From assembly GCA_017535125.1 (NCBI GenBank), contig JAFXUS010000037.1, forward strand, positions 22,438-86,437: 64,000 nucleotides of DNA, given 5' to 3'. Position 1 is the stretch's first letter. The number at the start of each line of letters is the position of its first letter. Of this stretch, positions 16,149 to 24,607 are shown piece by piece. The position numbers and the translations under genes are program-made. A model generated the notes under the pieces. It had not been told where the DNA came from, ran no database searches, and was given only the letters and a program-made list of their open reading frames with translations. This DNA is from Bacteroidales bacterium (GTDB taxonomy: Bacteria > Bacteroidota > Bacteroidia > Bacteroidales > UBA932).

Positions 16149-16563
16149 CCTGCTTGCTGCAAATGACCCCGAGTCCCAGGAAATCCTCATCCACTCCGAC
16201 CGGCCGCACGCTCAACTGCCAGTCGCCCGCCTGTGCGGGAACCATTCCGCTGCGGTACAGCTCCTTCGTGCCGCGCGGCTCCACGGCGCGCATGTAGACC
16301 GTCTCCGCGAAGCCGTCACCCGACGGCGCCAGCCACTGGACATTGAGCTGCAGGCTCTCCAGCTTCCGGTACTCGGTGCGGCTGTAAAACCAGAAATCGT
16401 ACGCCGCCGTCGTGTCCGTCAGCGGCAGGGTATAGATATAGACGCCGTCGCGCGCCTCGTCACGCCGGACGAACTGCTCCAGCGTGTCAGGCTCCGCGCA
16501 TGCCGACAGCGCCAGTCCGCAGACCAGCACCGCCAGGACGGCACCCGCGCAACGGCGCGTCAT
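16135..16563 (-). CDS. gldH: Gliding motility lipoprotein GldH family
   Basis: A 142-residue lipoprotein. The signal peptide (VLAVLVCGLALSACAEPD) has a clear lipobox with Cys 22. The mature part has the FVRRDEARDGVYIYTLPLTDTTAAYDFWFYSRTE-like beginning and beta-strand pattern of GldH. GldH is needed for gliding in Flavobacterium, but non-motile Bacteroidales keep a homologue, always beside the PSP1/RicT gene as here, so a wider envelope or secretion role is likely. It begins 3 nt after the ricT-like stop and overlaps trmB by 14 nt. The motif quoted is split by its natural variation; family assignment rests on length, lipobox and gene order together. Confidence 0.85.
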   Translation of the reverse strand: MTRRCAGAVLAVLVCGLALSACAEPDTLEQFVRRDEARDGVYIYTLPLTDTTAAYDFWFYSRTEYRKLESLQLNVQWLAPSGDGFAETVYMRAVEPRGTKELYRSGMVPAQAGDWQLSVRPVGVDEDFLGLGVICSKQDGTR

Positions 16564-16565
16564 GA

Positions 16566-17756
16566 TTACTCGGAAGATTTCGGCGGCTTCTGGCCGCCCT
16601 CCTGACGTCCCTTGTTCCGGCCGCCCCGGCCGCGGTTCTTCCCGCCGCGGGAACGCTTGCGCTTCGGCGCGTCGAAACGGCTGATGCTGTCGTCGCCGAC
16701 CGCCGTCACGAACTCCGGCACGTACGGTTCCGGTTCGGAGCGGAGCGACTCCGGCTTCTCGCCGTTGCGGTTCATCTCAATGATGTCCCACACCTCGGCG
16801 GCGTCCAGCGGATACAGATCCGCATCGGAAGACTTGTCGTAAGAGAAATACATCACCTCGCGCAGGATGTCCGTCTTGCGCAGCCAGGCCAGGCCGTCCT
16901 CGAACTCCAGCGGTCCGTTGACCTTCGGAATGCGGGACTGCGCGTCCAGATAGGTGGCCACCTCATAATTGAGGCAGCACTTCAGCTTGCCGCACTGGCC
17001 CGCCAGCTTCTGCGGATTCAGCGACAGGTCCTGGCAGCGCGCGGCCGCCGTGGAAATGCTCTGGAACGAGGAAATATAATTGGCGCAGCACAGCTCGCGG
17101 CCGCAGATGCCCAGGCCTCCGATGAGGCCGGCCTCCTGCCGCGCACCGATCTGCTTCATTTCGATGCGGATGCGGAACTCCTCCGCGAACACCTTGATCA
17201 GCTGGCGGAAGTCGACCCGCCCGTCGGCGATGTAATAGAAGATGGCCTTCGAGCCGTCTCCCTGGAACTCCACGTCGCCAATCTTCATCTCCAGGCCCAT
17301 CTCGGCGGCAATGCGCCGGGCCTTGATCATCGTGTCCTGCTCACGCGCGATGGCCTCCTGCCACTTCTCGATGTCGCTCTGGCGCGCCTTGCGGTAGATC
17401 CGGCGGAACTGCGCCGTCTCCGGGTCGATCCCCCGGGCGCGCATCTGGCGGCCGACGATCGGCCCCTCGAGCGTCACGATGCCGAGGTCCTGTCCCGTCG
17501 CGGCCTCCACGACCAGCAGATCGCCCAGACGGACGTTCTGCTGGGAATCATTGACGTAGAAGCCCTTGCGGGTGTTCTTGAAGCGCACCTCGAACAGGCC
17601 CCGCCAGGTGCCGTCGGATGCGTCCTTCAGCCAGTTGTAGTCCCCAAGCTTGCAGCAGCCGGCGCGATAGGTGCAGCGGGTCTCGCCCGTCTCCGCCTCG
17701 TGCGTCACCACGCAACCCCGGAAACAATCGTATTGAATGGATTCGTTTGTCGTCAT
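16566..17756 (-). CDS. PSP1/RicT-like regulatory iron-sulfur stage 0 sporulation-type protein
   Basis: The ATG at 17756 (MTTNESIQYDCFRG) overlaps the holB stop as ATGA. Longer frames upstream are antisense-like, arginine-rich and rejected. The 396-residue product has the PSP1 domain (about 75-270) with the cysteine-rich signature GGLGICGRELCCANYI and CGKLKCCLNYE. In Bacillus RicT (YaaT) these cysteines bind a 4Fe-4S cluster in the RicAFT complex that affects RNase Y and mRNA processing. The C-terminus is a basic RGGKNRGRGGRN-type tail suited to RNA or ribosome binding. The order holB - ricT - gldH is conserved in Bacteroidota. Function here is inferred from the family. Confidence 0.9.
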   Translation of the reverse strand: MTTNESIQYDCFRGCVVTHEAETGETRCTYRAGCCKLGDYNWLKDASDGTWRGLFEVRFKNTRKGFYVNDSQQNVRLGDLLVVEAATGQDLGIVTLEGPIVGRQMRARGIDPETAQFRRIYRKARQSDIEKWQEAIAREQDTMIKARRIAAEMGLEMKIGDVEFQGDGSKAIFYYIADGRVDFRQLIKVFAEEFRIRIEMKQIGARQEAGLIGGLGICGRELCCANYISSFQSISTAAARCQDLSLNPQKLAGQCGKLKCCLNYEVATYLDAQSRIPKVNGPLEFEDGLAWLRKTDILREVMYFSYDKSSDADLYPLDAAEVWDIIEMNRNGEKPESLRSEPEPYVPEFVTAVGDDSISRFDAPKRKRSRGGKNRGRGGRNKGRQEGGQKPPKSSE

Positions 17757-18736
17757 ATCTGTAAATACAAGCGGTCGGCCATGTCCGTGAAGAGGATCTT
17801 CATGTTGACGTTCCGGCCGATCAGTGTCTGTGTCCGGTTCATGACCTCCAGCGCCTGGCGCGGGAAAGTCTTGCGGCATTTCGCGGCCCAGTCGCGGGCC
17901 TGCGGGGAAATCTCCCCGGCACCTTCCACCCCCTGCTGCACCAGGAAAACCTGGCGGAAGCGGTCTGCCGCGAAGGTGCAGAAAGCTTTTGCCTGTTCGC
18001 GCGACGGCAGGGAAGCGATGCGCTCCGACACCTCCAGGGCGTCCGGCAGGTTCCTTCCGAGCAGCGCGCTCATCAGCTCGTCCAACAGGTCCGCATCCGC
18101 GAAAACGGGCCCCGCCGCCTCTCCGGCGGGACGGACACGGATGCGCTGGCAACGGGACGAGATCGTCGTCAGCACGCGCTCCATCTGGTGCGCGATCAGG
18201 AGAAACTGCGTCTGTGCTGGCGGCTCTTCGATCATCTTGAGCAGACGGTTCGCCGCCTCGGCGTTCATCCGCTCCGGCAGGTAGATGACCACCGCCCGCC
18301 AGCCCCCTTCCAGGGCGCTCAGCGACAGCTTCTCCAGCAGGCGGCGCGACTCGGCCACGGCGATCACCGAGTTCTTGCCCTCAATGCCCAGCGCCTCGGC
18401 GAGCTCCGCTTCGCGGAAATCGGGCCGTTCGGTCACCAGCTTGCGCATCGGCTCCATATATTGCTCGGAGAGCACGCCGGCCGCCGTCGGGAAGACGAAA
18501 TGCACGTCCGGATGGATCAGCTTCGCGATTTTTCCGCAGGACGGGCAGCTGCCGCAGGAATCCCCGTCGTGCCGCTCGCGGCAGAACAGGTACTGCAGGA
18601 AGGCGAGCGCAAGCGGGAAGGCCCCGCCGCCGTCGTCCTCATGGAAGAGAATCGCATGCGGGATGCGGCCGGAATCCACCATGCCGACCAGCGCCTGCTT
18701 CACGTCTTCATTGCCCTGCACCTGCGCGAACGTCAT
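17753..18736 (-). CDS. holB: DNA polymerase III delta-prime subunit (clamp-loader ATPase-like)
   Basis: A 327-residue AAA+ family clamp-loader subunit. It starts MTFAQVQGNEDVKQAL and has the zinc-binding cysteines CRERHDGDSCGSCPSC (about 50-65). Then come IYLPERMNAEAANRLLKMIEEPP and TISSRCQRIRV, the sensor and SRC segments of delta-prime/gamma proteins. The Walker A region (LFHEDDGGGAFPLALA) has degenerated, as usual for the non-hydrolysing delta-prime subunit. It overlaps both neighbours by 4 nt (ATGA), with the polyprenyl synthase upstream and ricT-like downstream. It acts in loading the sliding clamp during replication. Confidence 0.93.
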   Translation of the reverse strand: MTFAQVQGNEDVKQALVGMVDSGRIPHAILFHEDDGGGAFPLALAFLQYLFCRERHDGDSCGSCPSCGKIAKLIHPDVHFVFPTAAGVLSEQYMEPMRKLVTERPDFREAELAEALGIEGKNSVIAVAESRRLLEKLSLSALEGGWRAVVIYLPERMNAEAANRLLKMIEEPPAQTQFLLIAHQMERVLTTISSRCQRIRVRPAGEAAGPVFADADLLDELMSALLGRNLPDALEVSERIASLPSREQAKAFCTFAADRFRQVFLVQQGVEGAGEISPQARDWAAKCRKTFPRQALEVMNRTQTLIGRNVNMKILFTDMADRLYLQI

Positions 18737-19704
18737 ACTTCCCGTCCCAGATTAAACTGTGCAATATGGATGAGCATCTGCTTCGCCGATCCGTCCGGGA
18801 ACACGTCCAGCGCCTCCGCGGCGCGGGTGACCCATTCTTCGAGCCGCCGGTTGGCAAAAGCGATACCGTCGCGCTCGGCAACGAACGCACGGATTGCGTC
18901 ACAATATTCCGGATGGGCGGGAATATCCCGCACCATCGCACGGATCTCCTCCTCACGCGGGGAACCCTCCAGGGCGCCCAGCAGGGGGAGCGTAATTTTC
19001 TGTTCCTTGAGGTCCACGCCGACCGGCTTGCCCAGGGCGTCCGTACCGGCATAGTCCAGGATGTCATCCTTGATCTGGAAGGCAATCCCGAACGCCGAGC
19101 CGAAAGCACGGGCGGCCGCACGCTGTTCGGGCGTAGCCGCCACGGAAACGGCCGCCGTCTCCGCCGCCACGCTGAAGAGCGAAGCGGTCTTGCAGTAGAT
19201 GATCCTGAGGTAATCCTCCTCCGAAGTGTCGGCGCTGCTCGCCTTCTCCAACTGGAGCATTTCTCCCTCGGCGAGATCGGTCAACGTTCGCGCGAAAAGC
19301 GGAATCACGTCGTCATGGTGTTCCGAAGCGGAAATGACGGACACCGCGCGGGCCAGCCAGTAGTCCCCTACCAGCACCGCCGCGCCGGGTCCGAGCAGCG
19401 AACTCAACGTGGGGCGGCCGCGCCGTTCGGCGCTTTCGTCCGCCACGTCGTCATGCATCAGGGTCGCGTTGTGCAGCATCTCCGCGGCCGCGGCGAAACG
19501 GCAGCTGTCGTCCGTGACCGGACCGATCATCCGGGCGATAAGCATGGCTATCGCCGGGCGCAGCATTTTACCCGAATTGGAGAGGATGCGGCTGTTCGTC
19601 TCCTCGAGCAACCGCACGTCGGAGTGCAGGTTGCGATGGATCAGGTCCAGCACGCGGTCCCAATCCTTCCCGATGAAGTCGAATATCTCCTCCCTCTTGG
19701 TCAT
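18733..19704 (-). CDS. Polyprenyl (trans-isoprenyl) diphosphate synthase
   Basis: A 323-residue prenyl-chain elongating enzyme. Both aspartate-rich motifs are intact: first LMHDDVADESAERRGRPT (about 88-105) and second QIKDDILDYAG (about 212-222). GKMLRPAIAMLIAR near the N-terminus is the isopentenyl-diphosphate binding region. Family members of this size make long chains (octaprenyl or similar) for menaquinone; the chain length cannot be read from the sequence with confidence. It overlaps the LOG-family gene and holB by 4 nt each (ATGA at both ends), which gives a tightly coupled operon. Confidence 0.93.
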   Translation of the reverse strand: MTKREEIFDFIGKDWDRVLDLIHRNLHSDVRLLEETNSRILSNSGKMLRPAIAMLIARMIGPVTDDSCRFAAAAEMLHNATLMHDDVADESAERRGRPTLSSLLGPGAAVLVGDYWLARAVSVISASEHHDDVIPLFARTLTDLAEGEMLQLEKASSADTSEEDYLRIIYCKTASLFSVAAETAAVSVAATPEQRAAARAFGSAFGIAFQIKDDILDYAGTDALGKPVGVDLKEQKITLPLLGALEGSPREEEIRAMVRDIPAHPEYCDAIRAFVAERDGIAFANRRLEEWVTRAAEALDVFPDGSAKQMLIHIAQFNLGREV

Positions 19705-20231
19705 AACAGTTTTTCCAATTCAGCGACCGTCTCCGGGAAATGGACCATAGCGCGGGATGCCGCGTCCATCATCCCCCGCTCCACATAGCGGTCGAGCTGC
19801 AGCTTGAACGGATCGTAGAATCCGTCCATGTTGAAAATAATCACCCGGCCGGAATAACGGCCGAGCTTCGCCAGGCAATAGGTCTCGGCGACCTCATCCA
19901 GAGTCCCGATTCCGCCCGGCAGGGCGATGGCGAGGGAGGTTCCCTCCCGCATCGCATCCTTGCGCTCCGACATCCGGTCCGTCCAGATGCACTCCGTCAG
20001 GTGGGGATGCTCGAAGCCTTTCATGAACCGGGGGAGCACGCCGATCACGCGCACGCCGTGCGAGAGGGCCTCGTCACAGACATGGCCCATCGTGCCGCGC
20101 CACGATCCCCCCGACACGATATCATATCCAGCCAAACAAGCTGCGCGGACGATTTGCCGCGCAGCTTGATTGAAAGCCGGATCGATGTCGGAACTGGAAG
20201 AGCAATAGATAACTGCCCGTTTGTCCGACAT
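19701..20231 (-). CDS. LOG-family (TIGR00730) nucleotide 5'-monophosphate phosphoribohydrolase-like protein
   Basis: A 176-residue Rossmann-like protein with the LOG signature PGGIGTLDEVAE (about 98-109) and the upstream GGSWRGTMGHVCDEAL motif. Plant LOG proteins release cytokinins from nucleotide precursors. Bacterial members hydrolyse AMP-like nucleotides, and older annotations call them lysine decarboxylases. A role in nucleotide salvage is likely but unproven. Overlaps the polyprenyl synthase start by 4 nt. Confidence 0.9.
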   Translation of the reverse strand: MSDKRAVIYCSSSSDIDPAFNQAARQIVRAACLAGYDIVSGGSWRGTMGHVCDEALSHGVRVIGVLPRFMKGFEHPHLTECIWTDRMSERKDAMREGTSLAIALPGGIGTLDEVAETYCLAKLGRYSGRVIIFNMDGFYDPFKLQLDRYVERGMMDAASRAMVHFPETVAELEKLL

Positions 20232-20237
20232 GGCTGA

Positions 20238-20834
20238 CTAGAAGAGCAGGGCTACGGAAGCGATGATGCCGGAAGCACCACGGCCGGCAACGGCGTCCGT
20301 GACCGTCGAGATCTTGGCATCCTTGGCGGCGCCCAGGTTCCAGAAGTAACGGGCAGACACCTGGACGTGCTTGATCAGCTCAACACCGGCGCCGATACCA
20401 ACACCATACTCGAGTTTGTTCTTGACATCCTCCCACTTGAAGTTGGCGACCGACGTGTTGCTGGTAAGAGCATATCCGATGAACGGCTCGGCGATACCAT
20501 AGATGCGGGCGAGACCAAGATCGAAACCGACCTGCACCTGAACGGGAATCTCAAGATAACCGGTCTTGTATTCAAATGCAGCCAGGTCGCTGACCTTGAA
20601 GGCGCCAAGTTTGGACCCCTTGACATTATAGATGATGGCCGGCTGGATAGCCAGCAAGGAACCAAACTGGATCTTGTAGGTCAGACCTACATGATACTGG
20701 GTGACATTCTGCACATCCGTAATGGCGTCATCGATGTTCGCCTTGGTAGAGGTGATACCAGCCACGACACCAAACTGTGCGTGCGCGCTCACTGCGATGA
20801 GCAGGGAAGCGATAACAACAAGTAACTTTTTCAT
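20238..20834 (-). CDS. Outer-membrane beta-barrel protein, PorT/OmpX-like
   Basis: A 198-residue secreted protein with a Sec signal (MKKLLVVIASLLIAVSAHA) and an alternating hydrophobic beta-strand pattern that ends in ASVALLF, the aromatic C-terminal residue typical of outer-membrane barrels. Glycine-rich turns (EYGVGIGAGVELIKH) and the size fit an eight-stranded barrel of the Bacteroidota porin family (OMP_b-brl). No enzyme motif is seen. It is separated from thioredoxin by 24 bases. Specific role unknown. Confidence 0.82.
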   Translation of the reverse strand: MKKLLVVIASLLIAVSAHAQFGVVAGITSTKANIDDAITDVQNVTQYHVGLTYKIQFGSLLAIQPAIIYNVKGSKLGAFKVSDLAAFEYKTGYLEIPVQVQVGFDLGLARIYGIAEPFIGYALTSNTSVANFKWEDVKNKLEYGVGIGAGVELIKHVQVSARYFWNLGAAKDAKISTVTDAVAGRGASGIIASVALLF

Positions 20835-20858
20835 TATAAAATTAGATTAAAAAAGTGA

Positions 20859-21173
20859 TTACATCAATTTGCCGAGGCGCTCGATGATCTCCTGCTTGGG
20901 GATGACGCCCACGGTGCGGTCCGCCAGCTGTCCGTCCTTGAAGAAAAGCAGGGTCGGAATGTTGCGGATGCCATACTGGATGGCGATATCCTCGCAGTCA
21001 TCGACGTTGCACTTGGCGACGACGGCCTTGCCCTCCATCTCCTTCGCCACTTCGTCCACGGTCGGGGAAAGGATGCGGCAGGGGCCGCACCAGGTGGCCC
21101 AGAAGTCGATCAGGACGGGCATCGGAGAGGCGAGAACTTCGCTGATATTGTTGGGATTGATAACTATTTCCAT
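20859..21173 (-). CDS. trxA: Thioredoxin
   Basis: A 104-residue thioredoxin with the active site FWATWCGPCRIL (about 25-36) and the conserved cis-Pro segment RNIPTLLFFKDG. No signal peptide is present, so it is cytoplasmic and acts as a general disulfide reductant. A TATCTTTG promoter element lies 26 nt upstream (21200-21207) between this gene and the PG0541-type gene, so it can be expressed independently of the efflux operon. Confidence 0.96.
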   Translation of the reverse strand: MEIVINPNNISEVLASPMPVLIDFWATWCGPCRILSPTVDEVAKEMEGKAVVAKCNVDDCEDIAIQYGIRNIPTLLFFKDGQLADRTVGVIPKQEIIERLGKLM

Positions 21174-21199
21174 ATGCTATATCTATCGGTTAGCATCTG

Positions 21200-21207
21200 C
21201 AAAGATA
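21200..21207 (-). promoter_or_regulatory. -7 element TATCTTTG before thioredoxin
   Basis: Perfect TAnnTTTG match on the minus strand, 26 nt before the ATG at 21173. Confidence 0.6.
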
Positions 21208-21212
21208 GTAAA

Positions 21213-21506
21213 TTAATAGAAAGATTCAATATTCCAGACGAAAGCCCGGAGACCCAGGTCCGGCGCTTCCTTGTCCTTGGCGCCCAGCGCTTCGAGCAGC
21301 GGAGCGACTTTCTCGTCCGCCATCATCACGAGCAGCGCGTGGTTCATTTCCGGCCACGCATGGTTGCCGAAACGCGGGAATCCGTTGAAGTCCCCCTTTC
21401 CTTCCACACCTTCCCAGCGGGTGAACCCCCGCTGGCCGTGGGCGGCGAGCAAATCTACGATTTCCTGATTATAGGCCTGGTTGTAGGCGATGAACATGGC
21501 TTTCAT
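21213..21506 (-). CDS. PG0541-family transporter-associated protein (PII-like fold)
   Basis: A 97-residue cytoplasmic protein starting MKAMFIAYNQAYNQEIVDLL. It matches the small PG0541-type proteins encoded directly after RND pumps in Bacteroidales. Predicted alternation of strands and helices fits a ferredoxin-like/PII fold, with HALLVMMADEKVAPLLEAL as the second half. The start overlaps the pump stop by 4 nt (ATGA), so the two proteins are made together. It is probably a trimeric regulator or sensor of pump activity, but there is no direct evidence in the sequence. Confidence 0.82.
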   Translation of the reverse strand: MKAMFIAYNQAYNQEIVDLLAAHGQRGFTRWEGVEGKGDFNGFPRFGNHAWPEMNHALLVMMADEKVAPLLEALGAKDKEAPDLGLRAFVWNIESFY

Positions 21507-24500
21507 TGGCGATTCCTCCTTCTTTCAAGTCTTCTTTCCATCCGGTTGGTGAACGAGCAGTAAACCGTCGGGATGAGCACGAGGGTGATGAGCGTGGAGA
21601 CGGTCAGACCCCAGCATACCGTGACACCCAGTCCGCGCCACATCTCGGAACCCTCGCCTGTGCCGATGGCCATCGGGAGCATACCCAGCACGGTGGTCAG
21701 CGTGGTCATCAGGATCGGGCGCAGACGGCTCTTGGCCGCCGTCGTGGAGGCGTCGCGGATGTTCATGCCGCGCTCGCGGCAGAGAATGGTATAGTCGATG
21801 AGCACGATACCGTTCTTCACCACGATACCGATCAGGATGATGATACCGATGATGGACATCATGCCCAGGGCCATGCCCGTGATGCGCAGGCCGAGCAGCA
21901 CGCCCACCAGGGCGAACGGCACGCTGAACATGATCACGAACGGGCCCATCAGGTTCTCGAACTGCGAGGCCATCACCATATAGACGAGCAGGATCATCAG
22001 GACGATCAGCACGGCCATCTGGCCGAACATCTCCTGCTGGTCCTCGTAGTCGCCGGCGATGACCGTTGAGATCTCGGACGGGATCACCATCCCCTCAAGG
22101 GCGCGGTTGCAGCTCTCCACGGCGTCGCTCAGGGCAGCGCCCTTCGCGACGATGCCGCGCACGGTGATCAGGCGCGAACGGTCCTTGCGCTCGATGGTCG
22201 GCGGCACCAGGCCCTCGACCACGGTGCCGAGTTCCTTCATCTTGACCGTGGCGCCTGTCGGCGTCGTGATCACGATGTTCTCCATGTCCTCGACGCTGGA
22301 GCGGTATTGCGGCGCGTAGCGCACGCGGATATTGTATTCCTCGCCGTCCTCCCGGTAGAGCGAGGCCACCGTACCGCTCATCGCCGCACTGAATGCGGAC
22401 GCCGCGGTGGTGGAGTTGAGTCCGTTCAGGGCCAGCTTGGTGCGGTCAAAGTCCATGCGAAGCTCGGGCGTGTACTCCTCGCGGCTGATGGTCACCTGCG
22501 TAAAAGATCTTTCCTGCTTCAGGCGGGCCTGCAGCTCCTGCGCCACGCGGTCCGTCTCGGCGAAATCGAAGCCATAGACCTCCACCTCGACGGAGGAAGC
22601 GCCCATACCCATGCCCATGCCTTCGGACACCATGGTGCGGCGGATCTCCGGATATTGCGCACATATCTGACGCAGCACGTCGGAAATTTCGGCAGACGAG
22701 CGCTTGCGCGTGCTCGAGGTGCCGATGTTGAGGTTCAGCGAGATGATGTGCGTACCGTTGGTCTGCATGCTCGCAAAGGTATTGTCGGTATCGGCCTGTC
22801 CGAAGGTGGCGTTGAACACCTGGATCTCCGGCACGGCCGCGCTGATGTCCGCATAAAGGCGTTCGTAAACGCCGCGCGTGACGTCCTGCGCCGTACCCAT
22901 CGGCAGGTTGATCGTGACGGTGAGGCGCTCGGAGTCGCCGCGCGGGAAGTATTCGGTCTTGAGGCCGGGTGCCAGCAGGACCATCGACAGCACGAACACG
23001 GCGGCGAAGCCCAGAATCACGATCTTGCGGCGCTTGGTGGCCCAGTGGATCACATGGGCATAGCCGCGGGAGATCTTGTCGATAAACTTGTTGATCGGGA
23101 CGAAAATGGCGTTGTATGCCTTTCCGTGCGTCACGTCGCGCTTGAGCCAGCGGGAGCAGAGCATCGGCACGAAGGTCAGGGCGGCGGTCGTGGAGACGAC
23201 CATGATGATGGACACGATCCAGCCCAGCTGACGGAACATGATGCCGGCCATGCCGTTGATCATCGTCAGCGGCAGGAACACGCAGAGCATCGTCAGCGTG
23301 GAGGCGATGACGGAGATACCCACCTCGCCCGTGCCGTGCACGGCCGCCTCTTTCGGTTTCTCGCCGCGGGCGATGTGCGAGGACACGTTCTCCAGTACCA
23401 CGATGGCGTCGTCCACGACCATGCCGATCGCGATGGTGAGGGCCGACATCGAAATGATGTTCAGCGTGTTGCCGGAGGCGAACAGATACATCAGCGAAGC
23501 CAGCAGGGCCAGCGGGATCGAGAGGACGATGATGATGGTGGACTTCCAGTTGCCCAGGAAGATGAAGACCACGAGCATGACCACCAGGAAGGTGATGAGG
23601 ATGGTCTCGACGAGCGTCCGGATGGTGTTCTTGATCTCGCGGGAGCCGTCGATGATGGGCGTGATCTTCACGTCGGAAGGCAGCGTCTTCTCGATCTGGG
23701 CCAGCTGCTTCTTGACGCCTTTGATTACGTTCACCGTATTGGCGTCGCTCTGCTTCTGGATGATGATGCGGGCGGACCGTTCACCGTTGGTGTAGGACTC
23801 CTGCTCGCGCTCCTGCTGCCCGTCGGTCACGGTGGCCACGTCGCGCAGGTACACGGCCCGGCCGTTCATCGCGCCGACCACGATGTCCAGCAGCTCGGAC
23901 GGATCGGAGAATTCCTTCTGCACGCGCAGCGTGTAGGTCTCGGAACCGATATCGATATTTCCCGAAGGGAGGTTGCGGTTCTCGGCCGAGATCACGCTCG
24001 CGATGGAGCTGATGCTGAGGCCGTAGGACTGCAGTTTGTTCGGATCGCAATAAACCTGGATTTCGCGTCCGGGAGCGCCGCTCACGGACACCGTACCCAC
24101 GCCGGAGACGCGCGCCAGCGGGGTGGATACCTTGTCGTCCAGGATCTTGTCCAGGCCGGACAGGCTCTCGTCCGCCGTGGCGGAGAGCAGCATGATCGGC
24201 ATGTCGGAGGCGCTGAACTTGAAGATGACGGGGTTCGACACGCCGTCCGGCAACATCGAATTGACCATGTCCAGCTTGTCACGCACGCTGTTGGTCGCCG
24301 CTTCGATGTCCACGCCGTAGCTGAACGTCAGCGTCAGCAGGGAGATGTTCTCCTTGGACTGGGAGGTCATCTCCTTCAGGTCCTCGACGCCGTTCAAGGC
24401 GTTCTCCAGGACCTTGGTCAGGTTGGTCTCGATCTCCTGCGCGTTGGCGCCCTGATACGACGCCATCACCATGATCGTATTGGAGTCAAACTCCGGGAGC

Positions 24501-24607
24501 AGGGCGATGGACGTCCGGCTCAGGGAAAAGACGCCAAGGATCGCGAGGGCGACGAAGAGCAGCGTCGTCGTGACGGGATGTTCGACCGCGGATCGGTAGA
24601 TACTCAT
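21503..24607 (-). CDS. RND efflux transporter, inner-membrane subunit (AcrB/MdtB-like)
   Basis: A 1034-residue proton-driven pump. The N-terminus (SIYRSAVEHPVTTTLLFVAL) is the first of 12 transmembrane helices. Two large periplasmic loops alternate with them. The proton-relay region is visible as GMVVDDAIVVLENV (TM4, with adjacent Asp residues), and GIVVKNGIVLIDY marks TM10. The family motif GREIQVYCDPNKLQSYGLS-like porter segment is present, as is the C-terminal RLRPILMTTLTTVLGMLPMA. It works with the membrane-fusion protein and TolC-like channel encoded just upstream. Substrates cannot be told; the HAE-type pattern argues for hydrophobic drugs or bile-salt-like compounds rather than metals. 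Confidence 0.95.
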   Translation of the reverse strand: MSIYRSAVEHPVTTTLLFVALAILGVFSLSRTSIALLPEFDSNTIMVMASYQGANAQEIETNLTKVLENALNGVEDLKEMTSQSKENISLLTLTFSYGVDIEAATNSVRDKLDMVNSMLPDGVSNPVIFKFSASDMPIMLLSATADESLSGLDKILDDKVSTPLARVSGVGTVSVSGAPGREIQVYCDPNKLQSYGLSISSIASVISAENRNLPSGNIDIGSETYTLRVQKEFSDPSELLDIVVGAMNGRAVYLRDVATVTDGQQEREQESYTNGERSARIIIQKQSDANTVNVIKGVKKQLAQIEKTLPSDVKITPIIDGSREIKNTIRTLVETILITFLVVMLVVFIFLGNWKSTIIIVLSIPLALLASLMYLFASGNTLNIISMSALTIAIGMVVDDAIVVLENVSSHIARGEKPKEAAVHGTGEVGISVIASTLTMLCVFLPLTMINGMAGIMFRQLGWIVSIIMVVSTTAALTFVPMLCSRWLKRDVTHGKAYNAIFVPINKFIDKISRGYAHVIHWATKRRKIVILGFAAVFVLSMVLLAPGLKTEYFPRGDSERLTVTINLPMGTAQDVTRGVYERLYADISAAVPEIQVFNATFGQADTDNTFASMQTNGTHIISLNLNIGTSSTRKRSSAEISDVLRQICAQYPEIRRTMVSEGMGMGMGASSVEVEVYGFDFAETDRVAQELQARLKQERSFTQVTISREEYTPELRMDFDRTKLALNGLNSTTAASAFSAAMSGTVASLYREDGEEYNIRVRYAPQYRSSVEDMENIVITTPTGATVKMKELGTVVEGLVPPTIERKDRSRLITVRGIVAKGAALSDAVESCNRALEGMVIPSEISTVIAGDYEDQQEMFGQMAVLIVLMILLVYMVMASQFENLMGPFVIMFSVPFALVGVLLGLRITGMALGMMSIIGIIILIGIVVKNGIVLIDYTILCRERGMNIRDASTTAAKSRLRPILMTTLTTVLGMLPMAIGTGEGSEMWRGLGVTVCWGLTVSTLITLVLIPTVYCSFTNRMERRLERRRNRQ

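Noticed and set aside
17757..18152. 132-codon N-terminal extension of the RicT-like protein
   Set aside because: It overlaps holB in another frame, is arginine/glycine-rich and unlike PSP1 proteins; the ATG at 17756 overlaps the holB stop as ATGA.
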